Assembly (NCBI RefSeq): GCF_018612875.1
Contig: NZ_JAGGRI010000009.1
Location: 1-64,000 of the forward strand
Length of the DNA stretch: 64,000 nt
Origin: Lysobacter sp. ISL-50
Lineage (GTDB): Bacteria > Pseudomonadota > Gammaproteobacteria > Xanthomonadales > Xanthomonadaceae
Direction of reading: 5' to 3'
The position numbers and the translations under genes were made by a program. This document shows positions 24,571-32,990 of this stretch, in pieces; within the stretch, counting starts at the first letter, position 1; every line of letters starts with the position of its first letter. The notes beneath the pieces are model-generated. The model did no database searches. It worked only from the letters and a program-made list of their open reading frames with translations, and had not been told where the DNA came from.

Positions 24571-25828
24571 GGTCAGTCGCCCATTGAGTCACTGCTTTGC
24601 GTTCATCCGGCTGCATGTCCGTGGCGTTGCCAGGCGGCATGCGCTCGCTCTGCACGACAGTGGCGATCAGGCCCGCATATAAAGGCAGGGTTTCGGAAGT
24701 GAAGACGATCCCACGCGGAGGCGAGGCCATGCCAGGGAAGCTGGGTTGCACGGCATGGCAAACCGCGCAGCGACGTTGAACGATCTCGTCGGCGCGCAAT
24801 AAAACACTGCCGCTGGCTACTGAGTTCGCGATCGAAGTCGGACTTGAGTGCTTGGCCGGCTGCGCTGATGCATCTGCCGCAGCAGATGCATCAGCGTGAG
24901 CGGCGACCTGTTCGGTTGGAAGCTCCGGCAAGGCCATCCAGGTCATTCCCAGCCCGAGTACCAAGATAGCAGCCATGGACACCCAGCGCTGTTGGGTCGG
25001 CATGACCCCACCATTTCGGTGGGTGGCATTGAAAACCCATCGAGCCCCCACGCTCAAAGCCACTACGGAGGCAATGGTCAGGAACGGGTAGCCGTTAGCG
25101 CGGACCAGACTTCCCATGTGGCTGGAAAGCATCAGGAAGACCACGGCGAAAGTGATGTGGGCGTGTAAACCCCTTCGATCCCAGAGCAGCCGATCGATGG
25201 GGTCTGGCTGCTCGCCTTTCAGCACCGCGTCGTAGGCTTTGCGCATCCTCGGATAGAGCCACCAGATGACGTTGGACGCGATCACTACGCCCAGCATCGC
25301 GCCGATTTGGATCATGGCGCCGTGCTGGGAGAACAGATTCGCGTACAGCCACACCCAGCCGAGGAGGTGAGTGATGGTCGCGGCCATGTACAAGGTTTTG
25401 TGCTGCAGTGGTATGCGGTTGACGAGCTCGTTGAGGAGGGGCGCGCATATCAGGCCGAGGGCCGAAATTTCGATCGCATCGCGGGCAGACAGCCTCGCGA
25501 TACTTGGGTCGACCAAATACGCCAGAGGTTGGCGGTAGTAGATCAGGCCGAAAAGCACGACGCCGGTACCGATCAGCCAGCGAATCTGATTGAACGACCA
25601 AACTAGCCCGTCCAGCTCCGCTGCGGTAGGTGCTGAGACTTTCGAGCTCCGCCAGAACGACAGGCTGTGCGTGTCCCAGACCTCCAGTTCGGCCCGCTGA
25701 TCAAGGAGCGGTTTCGCCCGCAGCGTCAGGCGTCTTACCCACATGCCGCCGCCCAGCCATGCGAACGCAGCGAGGACATGCAGCCACCGGGTCATATCGG
25801 ATGCCAAGTCCAGCAATGTCCCTATCAT
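24560..25828 (-). CDS. PuuD-like urate hydroxylase with C-terminal cytochrome c
   Basis: 422 aa from ATG 25828 (AGGAG at good spacing). N-terminal eight-helix domain with WDRRGLHAHITFAVVFLMLS and HGAMIQIGAMLG as in PuuD, an Ala/Ser-rich linker, then a class I cytochrome c: CAVCH at 354-358 and axial Met near 397 (RMPPGN). PuuD enzymes hydroxylate urate at the membrane and pass electrons to cytochrome c. First gene of the operon. Whether urate itself is the substrate here is open. Confidence 0.85.
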   Translation of the reverse strand: MIGTLLDLASDMTRWLHVLAAFAWLGGGMWVRRLTLRAKPLLDQRAELEVWDTHSLSFWRSSKVSAPTAAELDGLVWSFNQIRWLIGTGVVLFGLIYYRQPLAYLVDPSIARLSARDAIEISALGLICAPLLNELVNRIPLQHKTLYMAATITHLLGWVWLYANLFSQHGAMIQIGAMLGVVIASNVIWWLYPRMRKAYDAVLKGEQPDPIDRLLWDRRGLHAHITFAVVFLMLSSHMGSLVRANGYPFLTIASVVALSVGARWVFNATHRNGGVMPTQQRWVSMAAILVLGLGMTWMALPELPTEQVAAHADASAAADASAQPAKHSSPTSIANSVASGSVLLRADEIVQRRCAVCHAVQPSFPGMASPPRGIVFTSETLPLYAGLIATVVQSERMPPGNATDMQPDERKAVTQWATDHAH

Positions 25829-26339
25829 TGCTAAGTCTCCTGATGCATTACGCGATCGCCACAAACTCGCTGCGCGTGTCCCAATCCTTGTGAGGGCGGC
25901 ACATCGTTTAAACCGCCGGCTTGTTACCAACCATGTGGCTGGCAAACGGACCCACTGAGCCGTGGCGCCATAGAGCCCCCTTCGGGACGCCTGATCAAGC
26001 GGCATTAACGTGGCCTGCGTGTACTCGTGAATTTGGTACACGGCCTTCACGCCGGGCCGCAGTGCGATAGTTTCTTCTCCTCGAAAAAAATGTGCGTGTT
26101 CGAGCCGCTCGCAGCAGCTGCGCCGATGATGTCCATTCTCCCTTCGTTCGTTCCCTTGCCAGTCCGCGCTACGGATGCGGCCTGTAAGGCAACGCTATCA
26201 GATACGCCGTGGCCCACTTCTGTGCGCAAATCCTCACAACGTCGGATGCTCACTCTTACTCACTCGCGCACGGCCTCGTGGAGCTGATCCGTTATTCCAT
26301 AGACCGAGTAACGTTCACCAAGCTTGGCTTGGCCGGCAA
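25829..26339. other. intergenic region upstream of the Rieske/PuuD operon
   Basis: About 510 bases without a supported gene; overlapping ORFs on both strands (26027-26287, 26047-26253) look like noise. It should contain the operon promoter, but no clear box is recognised. Confidence 0.4.
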
Positions 26340-26942
26340 CTACACCATTAACGACGATGGCGTAATGACGTCAGGACGCACCAGGTTGACCGCTTCGATC
26401 AGCCCACATTGGCGGGTAACAGCGTGGTCCGCCGCCGCCCAGAAGATCGGCAGCCAGCCGCGCGAGAACACACGAGCCAACTGTGATCGCACCACTCCGT
26501 GTTCGGCATGCTCGGCACGCAATTGCCTCAATGCTTTGCAACTCAGGAAGAAGATGCCGTCGTCGCGGAACGTGCCCCTCTCATGAGGACAACGCTCGAG
26601 GACGATGTCCTCGGCCATGAGATTTCGCCAATCGATCACGTATTGGCAAAAATCTGGATACTCCAATAACGCGGAAAAGCGACAGTCGCTCGTATACCAG
26701 CAGTCCCGCAACAGGCTCGAAACCTTGTCCAGGTTGTAGGCGTGAGCTTCGCTGAGACTCATTCCATTGGGGCGATCGCGGCCGCCATGAGACAGCAGTG
26801 TTTTCAACCTGGCTGAGGCATCCGGATCCAACCCGAGTTGCAAGGCCAAGCGCTCGATGCACGCACTGCGCCCTACGCTGTCGAAGTACAAGGCGTGTAC
26901 TTCGGCTGGCGAAAATGGGTGATAGCTGACATGAATACCCAT
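26340..26942 (-). CDS. hypothetical protein (200 aa)
   Basis: ATG at 26942 has AGGA upstream; the longer reading to 27257 is a shadow of the YegP-like gene. Opens MGIHVSYHPFSPAEVHALYF, mostly helical, with cysteines and a C-terminal RGWLPIFWAAADHAVTRQCG segment. The beginning is reminiscent of DUF1877-type proteins, but the similarity is weak. No signal peptide. Function unknown; it shares the strand of the YegP-like gene 58 bases upstream. Confidence 0.6.
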   Translation of the reverse strand: MGIHVSYHPFSPAEVHALYFDSVGRSACIERLALQLGLDPDASARLKTLLSHGGRDRPNGMSLSEAHAYNLDKVSSLLRDCWYTSDCRFSALLEYPDFCQYVIDWRNLMAEDIVLERCPHERGTFRDDGIFFLSCKALRQLRAEHAEHGVVRSQLARVFSRGWLPIFWAAADHAVTRQCGLIEAVNLVRPDVITPSSLMV

Positions 26943-27000
26943 AAAGCGTCCTGTCCTTAGACTGTCCGGCCACGCGGATCGAACACAGGCTGGTTGCTCT

Positions 27001-27243
27001 TTAGCCGTCGACTTCCCGTATCTCAGCGCCACCCAGGTTTGCAATGATGTCGATGGTCCGCAGCATCGAGCCCTTGTCGGGATAGGACTCCCCGTGGGCC
27101 ATTGGCTCTCCGTTTCCGCCGACCAGTCGCCAGCGCCACTGCCCATCGGTCGCAGATCCGGCCAAGAAAGCGTTAGACAATGAGCGCTGCCCGCCCACCC
27201 TCCTGCCTTCCCGATACACCTCGAAGCGCGGTTTGCCAGCCAT
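27001..27243 (-). CDS. DUF1508/YegP-like protein
   Basis: 80 aa. FEVYREG at the start and the GQWRWRLVGGNGEPMAHGES core are the YegP fold: short beta-alpha repeat with the FxxWRWRL motif. Such proteins are small, soluble and of unknown function, often duplicated in one chain; here only one repeat is present. Followed by the 200-aa gene on the same strand. Confidence 0.75.
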   Translation of the reverse strand: MAGKPRFEVYREGRRVGGQRSLSNAFLAGSATDGQWRWRLVGGNGEPMAHGESYPDKGSMLRTIDIIANLGGAEIREVDG

Positions 27244-27422
27244 GATGGTTCCCCCACGTTTTACCAGGAGAACGGCGCTCGGCGCGTCCTACGGCCAACG
27301 GCCAACGGCCACCAAGCCTAGCTGCGGCACAAGACTATGCGCATCCAGGTTCTTACGTGACCGAGGGCATAGAAACCTTGCTGTCCGAGACCATGCGTGG
27401 CCCGCGGATGATGTTGCGTACA

Positions 27423-27488
27423 ACACAACGACTCGTCTGGCGGACACCGAGCCGCGAAGCGGCTTCGGCTTGAATGAATTGTTAGTTC
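27423..27488 (-). other. attC: attC recombination site of an integron cassette (site 1)
   Basis: On the minus strand: AACTAAC, then AATTCATTCAAGCCGA, central stem GCCGC-TTC-GCGGC, TCGG, and GTTGTGT at the far end. The first 20 bases after the R'' box are those of classic attC sites, and the stop TAA of the upstream gene lies within R''. The R' box departs from GTTRRRY at one position and the far arm is poorly paired, so the site may be partly inactive. No integron integrase gene is in the window. Confidence 0.65.
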
Positions 27489-28228
27489 GTAACATGCGTG
27501 GGCACGGGAGTAATATGCTCATGAGAGAATAGAACTGTAATAAAGCTTGCTGAAATGTATCTCTCAATGTGGCGCGCAAGGTCGTAAGGGAGGCTGAAGT
27601 AACGGTGGATCCAGTCTAGGTCGCTGTTGATAGTCGTGTTTGCCGTTTTAGTCCCTGGATGCACTTGCGCACCATTAACAGACAGGCTGATCTTGTGATG
27701 CACGAGCGCATTTCTCTGACTGTTTAGGCGCTTTAGCGTTTCATATAGAGCGCCGTCCTTCTGTAAGCAGTAGCCTGGCTCAAAAGACTTGGGGCCGTTA
27801 AGCCACTTTTCCATGAAGTCCGCCCGCTCATGAATATAAAAAAGGTCGCTTAAGTCTTTATTAGCCAAGCCAACGGCAAGCAAAGCATTGATCTGAGATT
27901 CACACAGTGCATGGGACAAGAAGGCAACTATTACGTACTCAGACATAACAGGATCACGGAGTGCGAGAAATCGCTGGACGTCGGGTGGCAAGTAACGCTG
28001 TGATAAAACCGATAAGCGCGTTGCTGCCAACTCATCGGAAATGCTTGGGTCGTTCTTTCGAAGCTCTGCAACTGATTGAATGCACTCTTGCTCGTACTCT
28101 TGAACATTCTTTGGTTTATAAGCGGCAACTGTTTTCCTCAGATCAACGAAGTGGTGCCAACGAGACTTTAGCGCTTTATCGAGAGAGGAAAATGCGCCAG
28201 CTATTTCGCTTGAACTGATCGGTGGCAT
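27482..28228 (-). CDS. HEPN-motif protein in an integron cassette
   Basis: 248 aa, low GC for this genome. Mostly helical. Residues 172-177 read RNALVH, matching the R-x4-H signature of HEPN ribonucleases, in a LKRLNSQRNALVHHK helix as usual for such enzymes. Its stop codon falls inside attC site 1, the standard cassette layout. No ribosome site consensus is strong (ATG 28228). HEPN proteins often act as toxins or antiviral RNases; activity here is inference. Confidence 0.7.
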   Translation of the reverse strand: MPPISSSEIAGAFSSLDKALKSRWHHFVDLRKTVAAYKPKNVQEYEQECIQSVAELRKNDPSISDELAATRLSVLSQRYLPPDVQRFLALRDPVMSEYVIVAFLSHALCESQINALLAVGLANKDLSDLFYIHERADFMEKWLNGPKSFEPGYCLQKDGALYETLKRLNSQRNALVHHKISLSVNGAQVHPGTKTANTTINSDLDWIHRYFSLPYDLARHIERYISASFITVLFSHEHITPVPTHVTN

Positions 28229-28453
28229 TGATATTTATCTGCAGTCTGAGTAAATCGTCCAGGGTTTCTCGTAGACAGCTCACAGCCATATCGGCCCAGC
28301 TTGCTGTTCCGACAAGGATCCGAGCCATGTGGCTGCTCCTACGTCAACTTTCAGGATAGTTGGACTTACCACCCTAGCCATCCGGGGCTCGTGTAGGACG
28401 GCTATCGACATGGATTCTTGACAGGTTGATGGTATAGCCAGACCCTTGGCTGC

Positions 28454-28839
28454 ATGAAATTTGACGTCAAAAACTGAGCCTGCCGGAACTGAATTCCCTT
28501 CTGATCGCGTCGCCCCCGTCGCCTTAGTACGTCGGCAAGTGATCGCACTCGCCGCTAAATACGACTATACGATCAACGAATTTATGGCGGTCAGACGCTA
28601 CCTGAGGCGGCCGGCAAAAAGCGTGCGTCACGCCGAAAGATGGGCAAGGTTGCTGCCAAGTACCGCGACCCAGAGAACCTACGCAACACATTGTCAGGAC
28701 GGGGGCGGATGCCGCGATGGCTGGCCAAGAAGACGAGTACCACCGGAGCGCCACCGACTTCCTGATACCCGGCTTGGCAAGACCGATCGCGCGCAAGAAC
28801 CGCTCAATAGGCAAGAAAACAGTCGTTAAGCAGCGCTGA
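28454..28839 (+). pseudogene. decayed H-NS-like gene, copy 1
   Basis: Reading across frames gives MKFDVK(K)LSLPELNSLL near the start, QVIALAAKYDYTINEF in the middle, and KVAAKYRDPEN, SGRGRMPRWLAKK and SATDFLIPGLARP at the end, the layout of an H-NS family nucleoid protein. At least three frameshifts are needed (an A lost near 28470, one before the basic linker, one near 28730). It lies antisense to the cassette gene. Confidence 0.8.
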
Positions 28840-28845
28840 CGCACA

Positions 28846-28888
28846 GTCCAACTAGCCGAGCCGCGAAGCGGCTTCGGCTACGTTATTC
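28846..28888 (-). other. attC: attC-like hairpin, site 2
   Basis: TAGCCGAGCCGCGAAGCGGC followed by TTCGGCTA is an almost perfect hairpin with one unpaired base, a normal attC trait, and shares its core with site 1. On the minus strand it ends with GTTGGAC, a perfect R' box; the R'' side (GAATAAC) is weak and the site is short. It follows the stop of the coiled-coil/zinc-ribbon gene by about 65 bases. Confidence 0.5.
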
Positions 28889-28952
28889 AACAGCTATAGC
28901 GTTTCACGGGCATGTCTTGAAGTGCATTCTCACCCATGCTCTCGATACCGCG

Positions 28953-29402
28953 CTACACGCTGGCCGGACTCGTCCCTTTTCGGCCCGTTCGGTGGTAGGC
29001 GTACTGAGCCTTGCATACGACGCATCGCGTGGGTTCATCGGTTCGTTTGGGATAGCTGAGGTGGAACAGGCGGTGGTCAATCTCGTAACAGCGCATGCAG
29101 TAGGCCGGTCCGGTCGGGCCGCCAGCTGCATCGATCTCGTAATACCCCTCGTCGACCTTAGTCACCTTAGCCTTGTTCTGTAGCGCTTCCTCAAGACGCT
29201 TTATCTCCTGGTCTCGTTTTTCAATGACCGACTGCGCGTCGAGCACCGCCACTTTCGCGTCCAGGAGTTGCTGCGCCGCCTCCGCCAAACGGAACTTGAG
29301 TTCGGCCTCGCCGAGTGCTTTGTCGGCCTTCAGCACCGCTCCGATTGCATCTGTGGTCGCCTTGATCGCCCCGAGGGCAGTTGTGATTTCTGCTATGGCC
29401 AT
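28953..29402 (-). CDS. coiled-coil / zinc-ribbon protein (149 aa)
   Basis: ATG 29402 has GGAGG at ideal spacing. Residues 1-90 are a long amphipathic coiled coil (VLDAQSVIEKRDQEIKRLEEA); residues 115-140 hold CMRC and CVVC, a zinc ribbon. Proteins of this layout accompany mobile islands in enterobacteria and pseudomonads, with unknown roles. It reads like an integron cassette gene with attC site 2 downstream. Confidence 0.7.
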   Translation of the reverse strand: MAIAEITTALGAIKATTDAIGAVLKADKALGEAELKFRLAEAAQQLLDAKVAVLDAQSVIEKRDQEIKRLEEALQNKAKVTKVDEGYYEIDAAGGPTGPAYCMRCYEIDHRLFHLSYPKRTDEPTRCVVCKAQYAYHRTGRKGTSPASV

Positions 29403-29488
29403 AGGTGATCCTCCCTGCAAGGTGCAGCCTACATCAGCGGCTGCCGCCGCGCCGCAAACAAACCAGAGCCCAAGCAAGCGCACTTCGG

Positions 29489-29617
29489 TCAGGCCCGTGA
29501 AGGAATGCCGGGATGGCTAACCCAGGAGAGAAGTACGGCCTAATACCGGACCTCGAAAGGCCGACCGCGCCTAAGAGCGGTTCAATAGGCGAAAAGGCAG
29601 TCGTCAAGCAGGGCTAA
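29489..29617 (+). pseudogene. decayed H-NS-like gene end, copy 2
   Basis: Bases from GTCAGG through ATGCCGGGATGGCT and TTCAATAGGC to the stop align with 28697-28839 of copy 1 (about 12 bases deleted), in the same orientation. It lacks the first two thirds of the gene. Confidence 0.7.
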
Positions 29618-29721
29618 CGCAGAGTCTTTGATACATGAAAAAGGCCGCGCGGGCTCTCATCAACATATAACTGCGCGACCGCTAGCCGAGCCAGCTGCAC
29701 ATGCCACGCGAGTCTCGTGAA

Positions 29722-30399
29722 TCATTTCAACAGATCGGCCAGCGACTCACGCAGAATCTCCGCAACAGCGTCGGATCGGCTTGCACCAATCGCGACTGCG
29801 CCTTGATGAGCCAAGATCGCCCTGCCTTCGTACGCCCCAGAGAATCGGACCTGAACTTTTTCAACCTTGTGCCGGCGCCCGCTCGTTAAGACCTTACTGG
29901 AGTTACGGACGTCCTTCGCCCCTTTCACCACGATTTTTGCCGACACGCCCGACCCTAGTTCGAGGTCTCCGATCTGCAAAGAATCCACAACAACCTCCGC
30001 GCGCGCGAGTTGCTGAAAGGACGTAGCCCAAGCCACAACATCGACCGATATTGGGATGATCGCTAAAGAGAAATCGTTCGCCTCCGAAAGTCGACTCACC
30101 AATCCATGCGTACTGCGCGGAGCATCTCGCAGCTCTAGTCCAACCTTACCTCCTGAAGCCCGAATCGTGCTCTGCTTGAATTCGAGCCGCTGAAAAGTCA
30201 ACTCCTTGCCGAAAGGATCTGTAACTACTTCTTCGACTTCGAACCGCTCGATATAGCGCGCCTCGACGAAATCATCTCTTACGCGATCCACCACAAAGCC
30301 ATCGGTCGAGTCATCGGCAAACTGCTTGGCTTTTAACCGCTTGGCAAGTTGGCGCATTGAAATTGGCCACTCCGCGCGGAACCAGCGATAGCGATTCAT
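29722..30399 (-). CDS. third gene of a candidate defence operon (225 aa)
   Basis: ATG 30399 overlaps the 381-aa gene as ATGA. Opens MNRYRWFRAEWPISMRQLAK, then beta-rich with FEVEEVVTDPFGKELTFQRLEF; C-terminal helical. No catalytic motif recognised. Lower GC than the chromosome. The tight coupling argues that it works with the two genes upstream. Confidence 0.7.
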   Translation of the reverse strand: MNRYRWFRAEWPISMRQLAKRLKAKQFADDSTDGFVVDRVRDDFVEARYIERFEVEEVVTDPFGKELTFQRLEFKQSTIRASGGKVGLELRDAPRSTHGLVSRLSEANDFSLAIIPISVDVVAWATSFQQLARAEVVVDSLQIGDLELGSGVSAKIVVKGAKDVRNSSKVLTSGRRHKVEKVQVRFSGAYEGRAILAHQGAVAIGASRSDAVAEILRESLADLLK

Positions 30400-31523
30400 G
30401 CTGCGTCCCCCGGAGCATCGACACCGGATTCCCCTGCCGCCTTGGCGTGCAACTTTGCCAACACACTCCGAGCCGCAGACTCAAGCAGTTCGAAAAGCTC
30501 AGCGCGATCGCCTTCCTCGACTGGACGGAAATGCTTTGCGTAGTCACCGCTCTTCAATCGCGCTGATCGCTTGACTCCATATTTAAAACCCGTGCCGTCG
30601 ACGCCGTTCTCAAAAGAAGCGTCGAACTGAATCATGTCATACGGGCTGGCGCTTTCCTTAGCCCGCCACGTAATGGAGGTGATGTAGAAGCCGCCCTGCT
30701 TGAGCTGCTGATACTGTGTTGACGCGACCAGATTGGAACCTTGCATTGACACGCTATGCACTACAGCCAACATCTCCTGCTTAATGTCTTCATCTTCGTC
30801 TTCGTCAAGATCGCCGCCTTCATCGCTATCACCCCCTCCTGACGCCACCTTTAAATTGATGACAGTGTCCAGATCGTAACCCTTTATCCCAGATATTAGG
30901 GAAGTAAAGAACGATGTGCGATCGTCTGGGCTGTCAAGCCCTTGAAGAGTGATCTGCTGTGCGGGCACTTCAGCCTTTCTTATCTCTTCAACTTTACGAA
31001 CCAAGCTATCTACCACCAGCCTAGCCTTATCAGTTGCGGGCATTCGGATCACGGTGGCGCCAGCTTTCTTGACGAACTCGATCCCCGCTTCTTTTCGCTG
31101 CCGTTGGATCAGCCTTGTTCGAGAGTAATCGTACTCGTCGTACTCAATATTCAATGAATACCCATCTGCACCCTTCTGCTGTGCGCGAACTTTTTCGCTA
31201 GTCTTTGCCTCGGCCTGATAGGCCAATGCAACGCTTTTAATTTCGTCCATCGTTAGATCGACAGGAAGCGTTACCGACGTCGTCTTCTCCCCCCTCTTTG
31301 CATGATCCCTCCGCTCAATTATTCCAATCACGTCAAGGTAGTCGTGCGGCAAGGAGGAAATGGCCTCCACGAGATCTGAACGCGTAGCTTTTGGGGAATA
31401 GAAGATTCCGCGGTCGCGCGCAAGCTCGAAGAGCACAGATTCCGTAAGCTTCTGTTTTCCCGACATCAACAGATCATAAATTTCTTTATCTGTCGCGCAG
31501 TACTGCTGCAGCTTGTCATTCAT
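30396..31523 (-). CDS. second gene of a candidate defence operon (375 aa)
   Basis: ATG 31523 overlaps the upstream stop by 8 bases; a longer start at 31541 is less likely. Residues about 20-60 look like a SAP/LEM-type helix pair (LTESVLFELARDRGIF, LVEAISSLPHDYLDV) that may touch DNA. A central acidic GGDLDEDEDEDIKQE stretch separates it from a beta-rich C-terminal domain (GFYITSITWRAKES). No enzyme motif recognised; probably the sensor or target-binding partner of the nuclease-like protein. Confidence 0.7.
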   Translation of the reverse strand: MNDKLQQYCATDKEIYDLLMSGKQKLTESVLFELARDRGIFYSPKATRSDLVEAISSLPHDYLDVIGIIERRDHAKRGEKTTSVTLPVDLTMDEIKSVALAYQAEAKTSEKVRAQQKGADGYSLNIEYDEYDYSRTRLIQRQRKEAGIEFVKKAGATVIRMPATDKARLVVDSLVRKVEEIRKAEVPAQQITLQGLDSPDDRTSFFTSLISGIKGYDLDTVINLKVASGGGDSDEGGDLDEDEDEDIKQEMLAVVHSVSMQGSNLVASTQYQQLKQGGFYITSITWRAKESASPYDMIQFDASFENGVDGTGFKYGVKRSARLKSGDYAKHFRPVEEGDRAELFELLESAARSVLAKLHAKAAGESGVDAPGDAA

Positions 31524-32511
31524 AGCCCATCCCCAGCTCAATAGAGGAGAAGGTCGTCAGGACCTGAGTGATCCTGGAAAACTTGATAGCCTCAACGCAC
31601 TGCGCTAACTTGCTACCCATGTCTCCGTTGGCAACTTCCGCAATATACTGATGGACTGCCTTCTGAAAATTGACTTGAGCCGTCGGCACAACGTCCAGGA
31701 CTTTGACGTGTACGCGAGCACTCTCCTCCAGCACTTGGTAGTGCCTCAAGTAGTCGATCAGGTACATAAACTCCTGCGTCGTGGAACCGTCTCGCCGATA
31801 AAATACGACGATTCCGCGCGCTTGTGATTGCGGCCTTTCGTACTCCAAAACAATCCAAGGTGCCGTAAGCATTTCCAGGGTCGCTGATTTTGCTTTCTCT
31901 AGCTGGACGTTGGCCTTTAGTACAAGCTGCGGATAGAAGTAACGACACTTATCGGCAGCCGGAAGTTGATCTGGGCCTGACGATCCGCGCATCTGGCGAA
32001 TTTCATACCGTACGTTATCTAGCCAGAAAATATCCTTCGGCCCTAGAACGACAATCTTAGAGCCGCGAGGCAGGTCAAGGGCTTCGTTTTTGAGTGAAAC
32101 GATAACCGTGTCGAAATTCTTGTCGTACTCACCGTCATGGTTGTAGACGAATAGCAGACCAGATATTTGTGGCGTGACGTCATCGTGGATATACAGCTTC
32201 CGCCATTCGTCGCTCTTTTCCGCACATGCCACCTGCTTTCCTAGGCTCTCAAGGGCGCTTCGAACCGCCGATGTTGATATCGAGTCCTTGGCGTAGCTCT
32301 TTAGATCACAGTTGACGTACGTTCTTGCTTGAGAATACGGCTCGTCGTAGAAGAAGACTACATCCGAAGGATGCGTCTTGACGTTATGGTGGTCTTGATC
32401 TTCGCAGGGCCAGTTCTGGTTTGTCGGCCCAATTTTTTTCCAGAAGAACTCCGCAAACAGTTCATCTGAGATCTTCTCAGCCATTTGTGCGATATGTACG
32501 GTCTCGGCCAC
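31516..32511 (-). CDS. first gene of a candidate defence operon: PD-(D/E)XK-type nuclease
   Basis: 331 aa from GTG 32511 with GGAGG close by (ATG 32484 is possible). The early part has HPSDVVFFYDEPYSQARTYV then NCDLKSYAK; D50, D69 and K71 make a PD-(D/E)XK site, with an acidic residue in the first helix. The rest is alpha/beta with no other motif. Such nucleases act in many restriction and anti-phage systems. Followed at once by two unknown genes with overlapping stops and starts. Confidence 0.65.
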   Translation of the reverse strand: MAETVHIAQMAEKISDELFAEFFWKKIGPTNQNWPCEDQDHHNVKTHPSDVVFFYDEPYSQARTYVNCDLKSYAKDSISTSAVRSALESLGKQVACAEKSDEWRKLYIHDDVTPQISGLLFVYNHDGEYDKNFDTVIVSLKNEALDLPRGSKIVVLGPKDIFWLDNVRYEIRQMRGSSGPDQLPAADKCRYFYPQLVLKANVQLEKAKSATLEMLTAPWIVLEYERPQSQARGIVVFYRRDGSTTQEFMYLIDYLRHYQVLEESARVHVKVLDVVPTAQVNFQKAVHQYIAEVANGDMGSKLAQCVEAIKFSRITQVLTTFSSIELGMGYE

Positions 32512-32990
32512 GCCCCCTCCGTTCCATCAGAAATAGACATCCCGTGCGGCCAGCCTCCATCGGCCGCACCCTCAATCTATCTCATTCGAGCCCACCGTAG
32601 CGCTGCCGGCTATTCGCAAAATGGGACGGCCGCACGATTCAATGCGTAACGGATAACGGGGAGCGTATCGGACACGCGCACCCCCTGTGGCTCGCCGTTA
32701 CGCCTGTTGGCTATGCTCCACACGCTCCACACGATCAGGGCACATTCGGGTCCACATGGCGTAGTAGTCGCATTGACAATGGAGCTCAGAACCATTTGCA
32801 GTCGCCGGACATGCGGTCCGCTCACGGGAAGCGATTGTTAATACAGCGAAGATCGAGGCCCGGTAAGCATCGTTATGATCTTAGGAAGAGGCTGCGTCGG
32901 CGACAGGCAACCTCCTCATGGACGGGATGTGCGTTTGTGTGCCGGCTTGTTCCCAGGCGTGAAGAGACTAGTTTGAAAACCGTAGCCGCG
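32512..32990. other. intergenic region, no supported gene
   Basis: About 480 bases before the tRNA-like fragment. ORFs here (32610-32825, 32796-33026) lack protein-like features. Presumably holds the promoter of the candidate defence operon. Confidence 0.4.

Noticed and set aside
28461-28829. 122-aa protein-coding reading of the H-NS pseudogene
   Set aside because: Only fragments in different frames match H-NS; the single open frame joins unrelated pieces.
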